A stretch of 64,000 bases of DNA from Actinomycetota bacterium (GTDB lineage Bacteria > Actinomycetota > Acidimicrobiia > Acidimicrobiales > Iamiaceae), in assembly GCA_016185275.1 (NCBI GenBank), contig JACPNX010000013.1, positions 124,001 to 188,000 on the forward strand. The letters are read 5' to 3'. This document shows, piece by piece, positions 36,638-47,400 of the stretch; positions within the stretch are counted from its first letter, which is position 1; each line of letters opens with the position of its first letter. The notes below the pieces were generated by a model that was not told where the DNA came from, ran no database searches, and worked only from the letters and a program-made list of their open reading frames with translations. Position numbers and translations under genes: made by a program.

Positions 36638-39600
36638 ATGCAGCTAGTCCTCGAGGAGCACCACGGCGAGAGGGAGCTCGACATCGTCGTGCACGACCCC
36701 GAGGCCACCGTGGCCGACCTGGTCAGCGCGCTGGTGGGCGGAGACCCGACCGGCTTCGCCCTGGTCGCAGGCGGAACGACGGTGCCGGCGGAGCGCCGCC
36801 TCGAGCGGGCGGGACTCGTCGAGGGTGCGCCGGTGCGCGTCGTCCCGCTCTACGAGGCACCCGGTGGACCGGGCGCAGGGCCGATCGGGGCGGCGCCGGC
36901 GACGCTCAGCGTGGACGTCGTCGGAGGTCTGCACGCGGGCACACGCGCCTCGGTGGGCCCCGGCACCTGGGCGGTGGGCCGCGACGTGCGCGGGGTTCCG
37001 CTGACCGATCCCACGGTGTCGAGCCACCACGCCGATCTGGCGGTCGCCGCCGACGGCACCATGGTCGTGTCGGACCGGGGATCGTTCAACGGCACGTGGC
37101 TCGAGGGCGCGCCCCAGCGCGAGCCGTTCACCGTGCCTCCGGGCCGGCTCGTGCGGATGGGGGCGAGCCAGATTGCGGTCCGCGTCGGCGGCGACGACGA
37201 CCGTCCCGCCGGCCTGGCGGCCGCTCGCCCGTTCGGATCGGCGGCCATACCGTTCAACCGGCCCCCCCGCCCCGCGCCACCTGCGCTCCCGGAGCCGGTC
37301 GACCCGCCCCGGGCACCGGAGTCCACCGCCACGCCGTCAGCCCTCGGCATCGCTTCGATCCTGGCGCCGGCCGCGTTCGGCGTGGTCATGCTGGTCGTGT
37401 ACCGCAACGCCATGTTCGCCCTCTTCGCGCTGCTCAGCCCGGTGATGGCCATCGGCACCTGGCTCGAGACCAGGCGCCGCAACCGCAAGGGCCGCCGCCG
37501 GGACCGCGCCCGCTTCGAGCGCGACCTGAGCGAGCTCCGGGAGCGGCTGGCCGAGCTCGCCGTGGCCGAGCGGGCCCGCCTGGAGGACGTCCTGCCCGAC
37601 CCCGCCGAGGTCGTCCGCCGGGCCACGCTGCCATCGACCCGGCTGTGGGAGCGGCGCCCCGGCCACCACGACTCGCTGGCGCTGCGGGTGGGCGTCGGCC
37701 CGGTGACCTGGTGGCCTCCCGTGTCGGGCGAGCGTCGCCACTGGGCCGACGAGGTCAGGGACGAGGTGCGGGCCGCGTCGGTGCTGAGCGAGGCGCCGGT
37801 AGGAGTGGACCTGGCCGGCGGAGGCGTCGTGGGGCTTGTCGGCGACCGCGCCGCCTGCGTGGCCGTCGCCCGCTCCCTCGTGGTACAAACGGCGACCCAC
37901 CATGGACCCGCCGATCTGCCGGCGATGGTCCTCGTCGCACCCGACCACGAGCGGGACTGGGACTGGGCCAAGTGGCTGCCCCACACGCTCGACCCGGGCG
38001 GCTCCGGCCACCGGATGCTCGCGGCCGACCGCGAGGCGGCCGACGGCATGCTGCGCGCGGTGCTCGAGCGCGCGTCCGCGGCCCGTGACGAGCGGGCACC
38101 TCGGGCTGGCACCGGTGACGCGCCGGGGCCGGCCACCCTCGTGGTGGTCGACGACGAGGGGCTCACCGAAGGCCGCCGCTCCCCCGCCCGGTCGGTCCTG
38201 CGCGGCGCCGGAGGCCCGGTCGCCGGCATCGTCCTCGCCGCCACCGCGGACCGGTTGCCGTCGGTGTGCACGACCGTGGTGGAGGTGCTCGACCCCGCCG
38301 GAACGGCCCAGGTGCACCGGGTCAGCCGGGGCGAGGTCGTCGACGGGGTGCTGGGGTGCGGCATGGACGAGCCGGTGGCCCGCCGGGCGGCTCGGGCGCT
38401 GGCCCGCTTCGAGGACCCCGAGCTCGACGTGGCCGGCGCCGGCCTGCCCGCATCGGTGGGGCTCCTGCCGCTGCTGGACCTCGATCCCCCGACGCCCGAG
38501 GCGGTCGCCGCGCGCTGGGCGCAAGCCGGTCCCGACCCCGACCTGGTCGCTCCCATCGGTGTGGCCGAGGACGGCGTGCTCGCCGTCGACCTGGTCCGCG
38601 ACGGTCCCCACGGGCTCGTCGCCGGCACGACCGGCGCCGGCAAGTCCGAGCTGTTGCGCAGCCTCGTGGCCGGCCTCGCCGCCGGCAGCCCGCCCGAGCA
38701 CCTCACCTTCGTCCTCATCGACTTCAAGGGCGGTGCCGCCTTCGACCAGTGCGCGCGGCTGCCCCACACCGTCGGGTTCGTGACCGATCTCGACGCGCAC
38801 CTCGCGCAGCGGGCCCTGCGCTGCCTCGAAGCCGAGCTCCGCCACCGCGAGCGTGCCTTGCGCGATGCGGGCGCCGCCGATCTGCGCGAGTACCGGCGGC
38901 TGCCGGGCGAGCGCGAGCCGATCCCGCGCCTCGTCGTGGTCATCGACGAGTTCGCCACCTTGAAGGCCGAGCTGCCCGACTTCGTCGACGCCCTCGTCGG
39001 CGTGGCGCAGCGGGGACGCAGCCTCGGCGTCCACCTCGTGCTGGCCACGCAGCGACCGTCGGGCGCGGTCAGCGACAACATCAGGGCCAACGCCAACCTG
39101 CGCATCGCCCTGCGGGTGCAGGACGCGGGCGACTCCACCGACGTGATCGAGGTTCCCGACGCCGCCCGCATCGGGCGCAGCCAACCGGGCCGCGCCTTGG
39201 CCCGCCTGGGGCCCGGCGAGGTGGTTCCGATCCAGACCGCGCTGTCGACCGGGGTCGCACGGTCCGGCGGCCACCATCCGGTCGAGGTCAGGCCCTTCCG
39301 GTTCGGGCCCCAGCCGCCCGCGCTGGCGACCCGCACGGACGCGGCCGATCCCGCCACGGCGCCCACCGACCTCGAGCTGCTGGTCGAGGCCATGGCCGCC
39401 GCGCACCACAGCACGGGCCGGGCGCGGCCTCGCCAGCCGTGGCCGGAGCCGCTGCCGGCCGAGGTCGACCTCGACGAGATCCTCCGGTGGGCCGAAGCCG
39501 GGACCGGGACCGGGCCCGGGGCAGGGACCGGGCCCGGGCGCGGGCGCGGGTTCGCGGCGCCCGGGGTCCTGCTACCTGTTGCTCTCGCCGACGACCCCGA

Positions 39601-41074
39601 CGCCCAGTCGCAGTACCCGGCCGGGTGGACGCCGTCCGAGGGCAACCTGCTCCTGGTCGGCCTGGCCGGCTCGGGCACGACCACGGCGCTCATCTCCATC
39701 GGGCTCGCCGCGGCGCAGCTCTCCAGCCCGGACGACCTGCACGTGTACGCCCTCGACTTCGGAGCCGGCGAGCTCGACGTGCTGGCTGGCCTTCCCCACT
39801 GCGGCGCGGTCGTGCTCCCCGGCGAGCGGGAGCGCCAGATCCGCCTCGTCCGCCACCTCAAGGCCGAGCTCGACCGCCGGCGGGCGCGACCCGAGGCCCG
39901 CACCGGCGAGGCCAGGGTGCTGGTCCTGCTCGACGGCATGGCCGGGTTCCGCTCCGAGTGGGACGACGATCTCCACGGCATCTCCGAGGCCCTGCAGCGG
40001 GTGTTCGCCGACGGCCCGGAGGTGGGCATCCACTGCGTCTTCACCGGCGACCGGCCCGCCGCCTTCCCCTCGGTGTACACGTCGACCGTCCGCCAACGCT
40101 GGTTGTTCCGCCTCGGCGACCCCTACGAGTTCAACGCCATCGGGGTCCGGGCGGCCGACGTGCCCGACTTCCGTCCCGGCGGCGCGATGGTCGCCGAGCG
40201 CCGCCAAGAGGTGCAGATCGCCCGTCCCGCGGACGGCGCCCAGGCTGCGGTGGCCCGCATCCGCACGGGCACCGGCGACGCCCGCTCCCGGCCGCCGGCG
40301 GCCATCCGCGAGCTGCCGGCCGACGTGCCGGTCACGGCCGTGGTGGCGGCCGCCCGCCTCGGCGACCCGCCGTGGGCATTGCCCGTCGGGATCAGCGACC
40401 GCACGCTCGCGCCGGCACCACTCCTGCTGTACGAGGGCGAGCACGCCCTCGTCGCGGGGCCGGCCCGCTCCGGCCGTTCCACCGCACTGGCGTCGATCGC
40501 GACCGTCGCGCGCTCGGTGGCGCCGCACGTTCGGCTGGCGGCACTGGCCCTCCCCCGGTCGCCGCTGTCCCGGCTCCCGCTCCTGGACGAGGTCGTCGAC
40601 CCGTCGGCCGGTGCCACACGGGCCGCGCTCGACCGGCTCGGCGCCGATCCCCGCCCGCTCGTGGTGCTCGTGGACGACGCCGAGCAGATCGACGACGCCG
40701 ACGGCGCCCTCGATGCGCTGCTGGCGCGCCGCCGGGCCGACGTGCACGTCGTGGCGGCGGCGCGCAACGACGTGCTGCGCACGCTGTACACCCACTGGAC
40801 CCGGGCCGTGCGCCAATCCCGGGCGGGCATCCTCCTGCGCCCCGACGTGGATCTCGACGGCGACCTGCTCGGCACGCACCTGCCCCGCCGCACGACCGTG
40901 CCGCTCACCGCGGGACGCGGGTACCTCGTGGTGGGCGGAGAGGTCGACCTCGTGCAGGTCGCTCGTGTCGACGTGGCGACCGGGGGCGCGCCGGCCCCGC
41001 CGGTCGACCGCGCTCCCGGGGAGGGCACCCCCGCCAGCCACCGTTTCTCGGCACTGGAGCCCGGGCAGACCTGA
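36638..41074 (+). CDS. Type VII secretion ATPase with N-terminal ubiquitin-like and FHA domains (EssC/EccC-like)
   Basis: 1478 residues. Residues 1-70 look like a beta-grasp, YukD-type domain (ELDIVVHD, TVADLVSALVGG, LERAGLVEGAPVRVV). An FHA domain follows (about 92-183; GR 114-115, SSH 128-130, NGT 151-153), then two hydrophobic helices (about 235-275). Three FtsK/SpoIIIE ATPase domains follow. The first is complete (GTTGAGKSELL near 664, VVVIDEFATL, VLATQRPSG). The second (GLAGSGTTT near 1005) and third (GPARSGRST near 1271) have altered P-loops and are probably regulatory, as in EssC. A Gly/Thr/Pro linker separates domains 1 and 2. It drives export of the WXG100 proteins encoded next. ATG 36638 fixes the Ubl start. 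Confidence 0.93.
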   Translation: MQLVLEEHHGERELDIVVHDPEATVADLVSALVGGDPTGFALVAGGTTVPAERRLERAGLVEGAPVRVVPLYEAPGGPGAGPIGAAPATLSVDVVGGLHAGTRASVGPGTWAVGRDVRGVPLTDPTVSSHHADLAVAADGTMVVSDRGSFNGTWLEGAPQREPFTVPPGRLVRMGASQIAVRVGGDDDRPAGLAAARPFGSAAIPFNRPPRPAPPALPEPVDPPRAPESTATPSALGIASILAPAAFGVVMLVVYRNAMFALFALLSPVMAIGTWLETRRRNRKGRRRDRARFERDLSELRERLAELAVAERARLEDVLPDPAEVVRRATLPSTRLWERRPGHHDSLALRVGVGPVTWWPPVSGERRHWADEVRDEVRAASVLSEAPVGVDLAGGGVVGLVGDRAACVAVARSLVVQTATHHGPADLPAMVLVAPDHERDWDWAKWLPHTLDPGGSGHRMLAADREAADGMLRAVLERASAARDERAPRAGTGDAPGPATLVVVDDEGLTEGRRSPARSVLRGAGGPVAGIVLAATADRLPSVCTTVVEVLDPAGTAQVHRVSRGEVVDGVLGCGMDEPVARRAARALARFEDPELDVAGAGLPASVGLLPLLDLDPPTPEAVAARWAQAGPDPDLVAPIGVAEDGVLAVDLVRDGPHGLVAGTTGAGKSELLRSLVAGLAAGSPPEHLTFVLIDFKGGAAFDQCARLPHTVGFVTDLDAHLAQRALRCLEAELRHRERALRDAGAADLREYRRLPGEREPIPRLVVVIDEFATLKAELPDFVDALVGVAQRGRSLGVHLVLATQRPSGAVSDNIRANANLRIALRVQDAGDSTDVIEVPDAARIGRSQPGRALARLGPGEVVPIQTALSTGVARSGGHHPVEVRPFRFGPQPPALATRTDAADPATAPTDLELLVEAMAAAHHSTGRARPRQPWPEPLPAEVDLDEILRWAEAGTGTGPGAGTGPGRGRGFAAPGVLLPVALADDPDAQSQYPAGWTPSEGNLLLVGLAGSGTTTALISIGLAAAQLSSPDDLHVYALDFGAGELDVLAGLPHCGAVVLPGERERQIRLVRHLKAELDRRRARPEARTGEARVLVLLDGMAGFRSEWDDDLHGISEALQRVFADGPEVGIHCVFTGDRPAAFPSVYTSTVRQRWLFRLGDPYEFNAIGVRAADVPDFRPGGAMVAERRQEVQIARPADGAQAAVARIRTGTGDARSRPPAAIRELPADVPVTAVVAAARLGDPPWALPVGISDRTLAPAPLLLYEGEHALVAGPARSGRSTALASIATVARSVAPHVRLAALALPRSPLSRLPLLDEVVDPSAGATRAALDRLGADPRPLVVLVDDAEQIDDADGALDALLARRRADVHVVAAARNDVLRTLYTHWTRAVRQSRAGILLRPDVDLDGDLLGTHLPRRTTVPLTAGRGYLVVGGEVDLVQVARVDVATGGAPAPPVDRAPGEGTPASHRFSALEPGQT
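39502..39552 (+). repeat. Gly/Thr/Pro linker repeat in the T7SS ATPase gene
   Basis: Irregular in-frame repeats of GGGACC and GGGCCCGGG encode GTGTGPGAGTGPGRGRG between ATPase domains 1 and 2. Unit lengths are multiples of six, so the frame is kept. Confidence 0.75.
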
Positions 41075-41106
41075 GCGCGTCACCACGCCCACCCACGGAG
41101 GAACCG

Positions 41107-41388
41107 ATGTCCGGAAAGGTCCTGTCCACGCCGCAGGCGAAGGACTCCATCGCCAGGATGCAGACGATCATCAACAGCGGGCTCGCCGAGCAGATCGACC
41201 AGCTCGTCTCGCAGGGCAACGTGCTCTGCCAGCCGGACGTGTGGGACGGCTCACTGGCCGGCACCTTCCGCGGCGAGTGGCCGAACACGTCGTCGGCCCT
41301 GAAGAAGGCTCAGGCCGACCTCGAGGCGCTCCGCCAGAAGGTCCAGACCATCAACCAGAACATCATGGCCGCGGGCGGCAACGCCTAG
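41107..41388 (+). CDS. WXG100-like protein, probable T7SS substrate
   Basis: 93 residues. Two helices flank a turn with WDG (46-48), the WXG position. The second helix ends KKAQADLEALRQKVQTINQNI. No signal peptide, as expected for Esx-type proteins. CGGAGGAACC precedes the ATG 32 bases after the ATPase stop, so this is the second gene of the operon. Such proteins form helical-hairpin dimers that are the export signal or the first substrate. A lone Cys (C41) is present. Confidence 0.85.
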   Translation: MSGKVLSTPQAKDSIARMQTIINSGLAEQIDQLVSQGNVLCQPDVWDGSLAGTFRGEWPNTSSALKKAQADLEALRQKVQTINQNIMAAGGNA

Positions 41389-41405
41389 CGCTTCACCTCC
41401 GCGTG

Positions 41406-41450
41406 TCTTTGGCTCTTTGGCATCCCTCAGCGATGCCAAAGAGCCAAAGA
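41406..41450. promoter_or_regulatory. 19-bp perfect inverted repeat between the two WXG100 genes
   Basis: Left arm 41406-41424 (TCTTTGGCTCTTTGGCATC), seven-base loop CCTCAGC, right arm 41432-41450. All 19 positions pair. The stem is far richer in A/T than the surroundings and each arm contains a repeated CTTTGG. It lies 17 bases after the first WXG100 stop. With no T-tract it could be a partial terminator that lowers expression of the second WXG100 gene, an mRNA-stabilising 3' end, or a protein site. Confidence 0.85.
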
Positions 41451-41534
41451 GCCGGCTCGCTGCCGCATCGGTCGCGGGGCCCCCTGAGGCCAGGATCCGC
41501 GACCCTGGAACCGGTCTCTCCACGGAGCCCAACG

Positions 41535-41873
41535 ATGACAACCCCAGCCGGCATCGGAACCGATGTCCGCTTCGATCCCGCCGCGGCCGAGGCCGCGGCG
41601 GCTGCGTGTGAAGCCGCCGCCAGACGTCTCGACGACGCACGCTCGGCGAGGGCCACGACGGCGGCGACCACACGAGACGGGTGGGAGGGCCCGCATCGCG
41701 CCACCTTCGACGACCACATCGCGCAGCTCGACCGAGCGAGCCAGACGCTGGCCGCGGAGCTGCGCACGCTGGCCACCGAGATGCGGGCCGCAATCCTCAC
41801 CGCGGCCCGCGAGCAGCAGGCGCTCGACGCCCGGCGCGGTGCCGGCGGGCCGGCCGGGCCCCGCATCGCCTGA
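41535..41873 (+). CDS. Second WXG100-like protein
   Basis: 112 residues. Helix, turn with WEG (50-52), helix: PAAAEAAAAACEAAARRLDD before and HRATFDDHIAQLDRASQTLA after, the size and shape of Esx partners. The C-terminal tail is Arg/Gly-rich. CGGAGCCCAACG precedes the ATG. It follows the first WXG100 gene across a 146-bp gap with a strong hairpin and is probably its heterodimer partner or a second substrate. groEL is convergent downstream. Confidence 0.75.
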   Translation: MTTPAGIGTDVRFDPAAAEAAAAACEAAARRLDDARSARATTAATTRDGWEGPHRATFDDHIAQLDRASQTLAAELRTLATEMRAAILTAAREQQALDARRGAGGPAGPRIA

Positions 41874-41977
41874 CCATCTCGGGCTGCGCCGGAACGCGGT
41901 TCGGCCGCCCCCGAAGGGACGGCCGGACCGGCGTCGGCTGGTTCGCCGGGGCAGCCGCGGCCGCCCCAGCCGAGTGC

Positions 41978-43661
<1,684 letters not shown>

Positions 43662-43808
43662 GGAAACCACCTTCGGGCCGGTCTCGCAACCCGGCCCCAT
43701 CTGCGAGGGCGCTCGATCCGGTGGCCAGGCAAGGCGCGCCCGGTTGGGCGCCGCGCCGCCCCCACTACGCTGCCCCGGGCTAGTGGCCCGAGCGAGGAGC
43801 ACCGCCCC

Positions 43809-44087
43809 ATGAGCGTCACCGTCCGCATTCCCACCACGCTGCGCACCCTGACTGCGGGCGCCTCCGAGGTCCCGGTCGAGGGTGGAGACGTCCGTGCGGT
43901 GCTCGATGCCCTCGAGTCCACCCACCCGGGCTTCAAGAGCCGGCTGTTCGACGACGGTGGCAACCTCCGCCGGTTCGTCAACGTGTTCGTCGCCGACGAC
44001 GACGTCCGCTTCCTGCAGGGCCTCGACACCCCGGTGACCGAGGGCCAGACGGTGGCGATCATCCCGGCGGTGGCCGGCGGCCAGTAG
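43809..44087 (+). CDS. MoaD/ThiS-like sulfur-carrier (ubiquitin-like) protein
   Basis: 92 residues, beta-grasp pattern: VTVRIPTTLRTLTAGASEVP, then VRAVLDALESTHPGF, then DTPVTEGQTVAIIPAVAGGQ. The GG end of MoaD/ThiS/CysO is followed by one extra Gln. Removal of a residue by a Mec-type protease is known for some of these carriers (CysO in mycobacteria is not extended this way). The gene is divergent from groEL and has no activating or cysteine-synthase neighbour in the window, so the pathway is open. Confidence 0.8.
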   Translation: MSVTVRIPTTLRTLTAGASEVPVEGGDVRAVLDALESTHPGFKSRLFDDGGNLRRFVNVFVADDDVRFLQGLDTPVTEGQTVAIIPAVAGGQ

Positions 44088-44147
44088 CGGGCGGCCGACC
44101 GGCCGGTCCGGGGTGCGCCGTCGCCGTCAGGGGTCGGGCCGAGGCCG

Positions 44148-45281
44148 TCAGGCGGGTGCGGTGGCGGGCTCGCCGCCCAGCTCGGAAGGCGGCTGACCGT
44201 CGGGGTGGTCGAGGCCGGGCAGGCTGACCCCGAGCACGTACTTGCGCCAGAGGTGGCCGCCCACGACCTTGGCCACGGCGGTCACCGGCACGGCCAGCAG
44301 CAGGCCGAAGAAGCCACCGACCGTCCCGAACGCGAGCAGCGCCATCATCACGGCGGCGGGGTGCAGCTGCACCGCCCGGCGCATCACGAGCGGCGTGATG
44401 AAGTGGTTGTCGATCTGCTGGGCCACGACCATCACGAGGATCACGCCCAGCGCCGCCTTGGCGTCGCGCGTGGTGAGGGCGATGACGATGCCGGGCACCG
44501 CTCCGATGTAGGGCCCGATGAGCGGGATCATGTTGAACAGCCCGGCGATCATGCCCACGATCAACCACAGCGGGAGCCGCAGGGCGAGCAGGCCGGCGGA
44601 CACCATCGACCCCACGACGAACGCGACGGCGAGCTGCCCGCGGAAGAACCCGCCGAGCACGAGGTTCATCCGGTGGGCGAGGAACAGCACCTCGTCCTTC
44701 GACCGGTCCGGGATGAGGCTCTCGATGCGGCGACGGATGTCGGGCAGATCCATCAGCAGGTAGAACGCCACGATCGGTCCCAGCAGGAAGATGAGGCCGA
44801 TCCGCAGGACCCTCCCGGCGATGTCGCGCAGCGTGGCCACCTGGTCGGAGAACTTCTTGTCGTTGCCGGCGCCCTGGTTCTCGAGCTGCTTCACCCGCGG
44901 GATCCGGATCGGCCAGTTGCCCCGCTCCGAGCGCTTCGACAGGTCGTCGATGTTGCGCTCGATCTGGCGACGTACCTTCGGCCACCGGTCGGACAGCTCC
45001 TCGGCCTGGTTCTGCACCAGCGGGCTGAGGGCCAAGCCGATCACCGTGAGGAGCAGGGCCACCCCCAGATAGCTCGCGGCGGTGCCCGCCAGTCGGGGCA
45101 CGCCTCGCCGCTGCAGCCGGGTCACGACGGGGTTCAGCAGGAACACGATCACGCTCGCGAGCACGAGCGGCGGGATGATCACGCGGAAGAACCAGACGAC
45201 GAACCCGACGATCGTCGCCGCCGCGGTGATGCCCACGAGCCACCATGCGAGACGCCCCGCGACTCGGATCCGCTCCTCCAC
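44148..45281 (-). CDS. AI-2E family transporter
   Basis: 377 residues with about seven membrane helices. Family landmarks are PPLVLASVIVFLLNPVV near the N-terminus, a soluble loop (about 90-150) rich in charged residues, and FNMIPLIGPYIGAVPGI, then AQQIDNHFITPLVM, which is the AI-2E (PerM) signature. Members export small molecules, including AI-2, or act as Na/H antiporters, so the substrate is undetermined. The N-terminus begins MEERIRVAGRLAWWLVG. Confidence 0.9.
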   Translation of the reverse strand: MEERIRVAGRLAWWLVGITAAATIVGFVVWFFRVIIPPLVLASVIVFLLNPVVTRLQRRGVPRLAGTAASYLGVALLLTVIGLALSPLVQNQAEELSDRWPKVRRQIERNIDDLSKRSERGNWPIRIPRVKQLENQGAGNDKKFSDQVATLRDIAGRVLRIGLIFLLGPIVAFYLLMDLPDIRRRIESLIPDRSKDEVLFLAHRMNLVLGGFFRGQLAVAFVVGSMVSAGLLALRLPLWLIVGMIAGLFNMIPLIGPYIGAVPGIVIALTTRDAKAALGVILVMVVAQQIDNHFITPLVMRRAVQLHPAAVMMALLAFGTVGGFFGLLLAVPVTAVAKVVGGHLWRKYVLGVSLPGLDHPDGQPPSELGGEPATAPA

Positions 45282-45338
45282 CGCGGGGAGGTTACGGGGC
45301 GGCCACCGTCGGAGTCGGCGATGTGGCCGACGGGACCG

Positions 45339-46328
45339 TCACCGCGAGCCGGCGAGGTGATCGGCGACGACGGCCTCCACGCACCCGAGGACGTCGCCGC
45401 GGGCTCGCTCCTCGCCGAAGCGCTCGACCAGCGACACCGAGGGCAGGCGGTCCTCCACGCCGTCGTACAGCTCGCCCGCGACCACGAGGACCGGGACTCC
45501 GAGCGAACCGGCGAGCGCGGCCACGCCGCCCACGACCTTGCCCTCGAAGGACTGCGCATCGACGAAGCCCTCCCCAGTGACCACCAGGTCGGCGCCCTCG
45601 ATCAGGTCGTCGAGCCCGACCTCCTCGGCGACGAGGTCGAAGCCCGGGAGCAGCTGCGCGCCCACCGCGGCGAGACCGCCCGCGAGACCGCCCGCAGCGC
45701 CCGAACCCGCCAGGCCCCGCGGATCGACGCCGTGGTCGTCGAGATACACCTGAGCCAGTCGTTCGAGGCGCCGCCGGAGGAGCTCGACCTGCGCGGGCGA
45801 GGCACCCTTCTGCGGTGCGAAGACCTCGGCCGCCTCGACGAAGGTCGTGCGGACGTCGCAGGCGGCGAGCAGCTCCGCGGCCTTCAACCGCTGGACCGGG
45901 TACAGCGCCCGGAGCGCGCCGAGCCCGCCGTCCGTCGTGGCCGAGCCTCCCATGCCGACGAGGATGCGCCGGGCCCCGAGGTCGAGGGCGGCGGCGATCA
46001 GCTCGCCGGTGCCGTAGGTCGAGGCCGCGATCGGGTCGTTGCCCTCGGGGCCGCCGACGAGCTGCAGACCCGAGGCCCGGGCGGTCTCGATCACGGCCGT
46101 GCCCCGCGACAGGCGCCACGGAGCCCGCACCGGATCGCCGAGAGGCCCGGTCACGACGGTGGTGCGGTTCGACCCGCCGAGCACGTCGAGCGTGCCCTCG
46201 CCGCCGTCGGCCATGGGGACCTCGTCGCAGGTCCAACCGGCGCGCCCCGCGGCGCGAGCGACGGCGGACGCCACCTCCGCCGCCGTGGCGGTGCCACGGA
46301 ACTTGTCGGGAGCGGCCACGACGCGCAC
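45339..46328 (-). CDS. glxK: Glycerate 2-kinase (GK-II family)
   Basis: 329 residues. Family sequences: VAAPDKFRGTATAAEVA at the N-terminus, PMADGGEGTLDVL (glycerate/Mg site), STYGTGELIAAALDLGARRI, and GMGGSATTDGGLGALRAL. It phosphorylates glycerate to 2-phosphoglycerate, linking glyoxylate or serine breakdown to glycolysis. The start is GTG. It is monocistronic between the transporter and a membrane protein gene. Confidence 0.94.
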   Translation of the reverse strand: MRVVAAPDKFRGTATAAEVASAVARAAGRAGWTCDEVPMADGGEGTLDVLGGSNRTTVVTGPLGDPVRAPWRLSRGTAVIETARASGLQLVGGPEGNDPIAASTYGTGELIAAALDLGARRILVGMGGSATTDGGLGALRALYPVQRLKAAELLAACDVRTTFVEAAEVFAPQKGASPAQVELLRRRLERLAQVYLDDHGVDPRGLAGSGAAGGLAGGLAAVGAQLLPGFDLVAEEVGLDDLIEGADLVVTGEGFVDAQSFEGKVVGGVAALAGSLGVPVLVVAGELYDGVEDRLPSVSLVERFGEERARGDVLGCVEAVVADHLAGSR

Positions 46329-46415
46329 GACCGCATCCTGTCATCACGCCGCCGGGCTCCGGCTCACGCAGGAGCGCTCAGCCCGGTCCGCCACCGCCGC
46401 TCGGCGTCGAGGCGG

Positions 46416-47309
46416 TCAGCCGTCGTCGCGCCGGAACCGCGCCTCGACCATCGACCACAGCCCGAAGCAGATCAACCCGGCAGCCACCAACCCGAGCAGG
46501 TAGGGCCCATAGGCGGCCCGGGCCAGCTTGGCCAGCGCGCCGTCGATCCCGATGGCGTCGTTGGGATCCCGCTGGATGGCGGCCTTCGCGAGGAACCAGC
46601 CGGCGATGGCGAAGACGATCCCTCTGGCCACGTAGCCGGCGACGCCGAGCAGCTCGACGGCGGCCTCGGTGGTCACCGACGCCTCCTGGAGCTGGAGCCC
46701 CTTGGTGAACCGCTTGGTGACGCCCTTGCGGATCTGGTTGAGCCCGAAGCCCAGCACGGCCGCGGCGGCTGCGAGCACCAGGGCGACGCCGAACGGCATG
46801 GCGAGCGCCCGCGCGGTGAGCCCCTTCTCCCGCTTCCCGCCGCCCTGCGCGCCGGACGAGCGGGCGCCGATCACCATCGACGCCGCCGCCACGGCGAGCC
46901 CGGTGTTCACGACCGCCCTCCCGGCGTCGGACGCCCGCTCTCCACCGCTGCTCTCCCCGCCCTTCTTGCCGCCGTGGCCACGGATGGCTCCGAGCGCGCA
47001 GGACAGGGCATACGCGAGCAGGCCGAGCGCGATGGCGGCGAGGGCGACCTTGCCGAACGGTTCGGTCGCGAGCTGCGCCATCGCACCCTTGTTGTCGGCG
47101 GGGCGCCGGCGATTGCCGGTGGCGAGCTGGATGGCGAGCACCCCCATGAGGACGTACACGACGCCTCGGGCGACGAGGCCGAGCTTCGCGGCCCGGTCGA
47201 TCCACAGGCTGCGCACGTCTTCCAGCGCGGTCGGAGCCTGGCTCTGCCCCCCGGGCCGACGCGAGCTGGGTGATCCGGACGTGGACGATGACGCGGGCGC
47301 GGCCGTCAT
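46416..47309 (-). CDS. DUF1206 family membrane protein
   Basis: 297 residues from ATG 47309 (GGGGAGAC before it). Three copies of a two-helix unit, the DUF1206 pattern: LGLVARGVVYVLMGVLAIQL, then VVNTGLAVAAASMVI in a degenerate copy, then VAGYVARGIVFAIAGWFL. A Ser/Gly-rich N-terminus and a Gly/Lys-rich loop (about 110-130) are cytosolic. No biochemical function is known for the family. Confidence 0.85.
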   Translation of the reverse strand: MTAAPASSSTSGSPSSRRPGGQSQAPTALEDVRSLWIDRAAKLGLVARGVVYVLMGVLAIQLATGNRRRPADNKGAMAQLATEPFGKVALAAIALGLLAYALSCALGAIRGHGGKKGGESSGGERASDAGRAVVNTGLAVAAASMVIGARSSGAQGGGKREKGLTARALAMPFGVALVLAAAAAVLGFGLNQIRKGVTKRFTKGLQLQEASVTTEAAVELLGVAGYVARGIVFAIAGWFLAKAAIQRDPNDAIGIDGALAKLARAAYGPYLLGLVAAGLICFGLWSMVEARFRRDDG

Positions 47310-47400
47310 GGCGTCTCCCCTACCCCCGGCCCGATGCGGCGCACGGCCGGACAGGCGGGCTGGCCGGAGGCAGCCCGGACGCCGCCTACCGTGGCGACCC

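Noticed and set aside
36850-40080. 1076-codon open frame antisense to the T7SS ATPase gene
   Set aside because: Composition is Ser/Arg/Pro-rich without any motif; in DNA this GC-rich, antisense frames seldom contain stops. The plus-strand frame carries all FtsK motifs.
44205-47273. 1022-codon plus-strand frame across three minus-strand genes
   Set aside because: It spans several unrelated genes and contains only His/Asp/Arg-rich low-complexity sequence.
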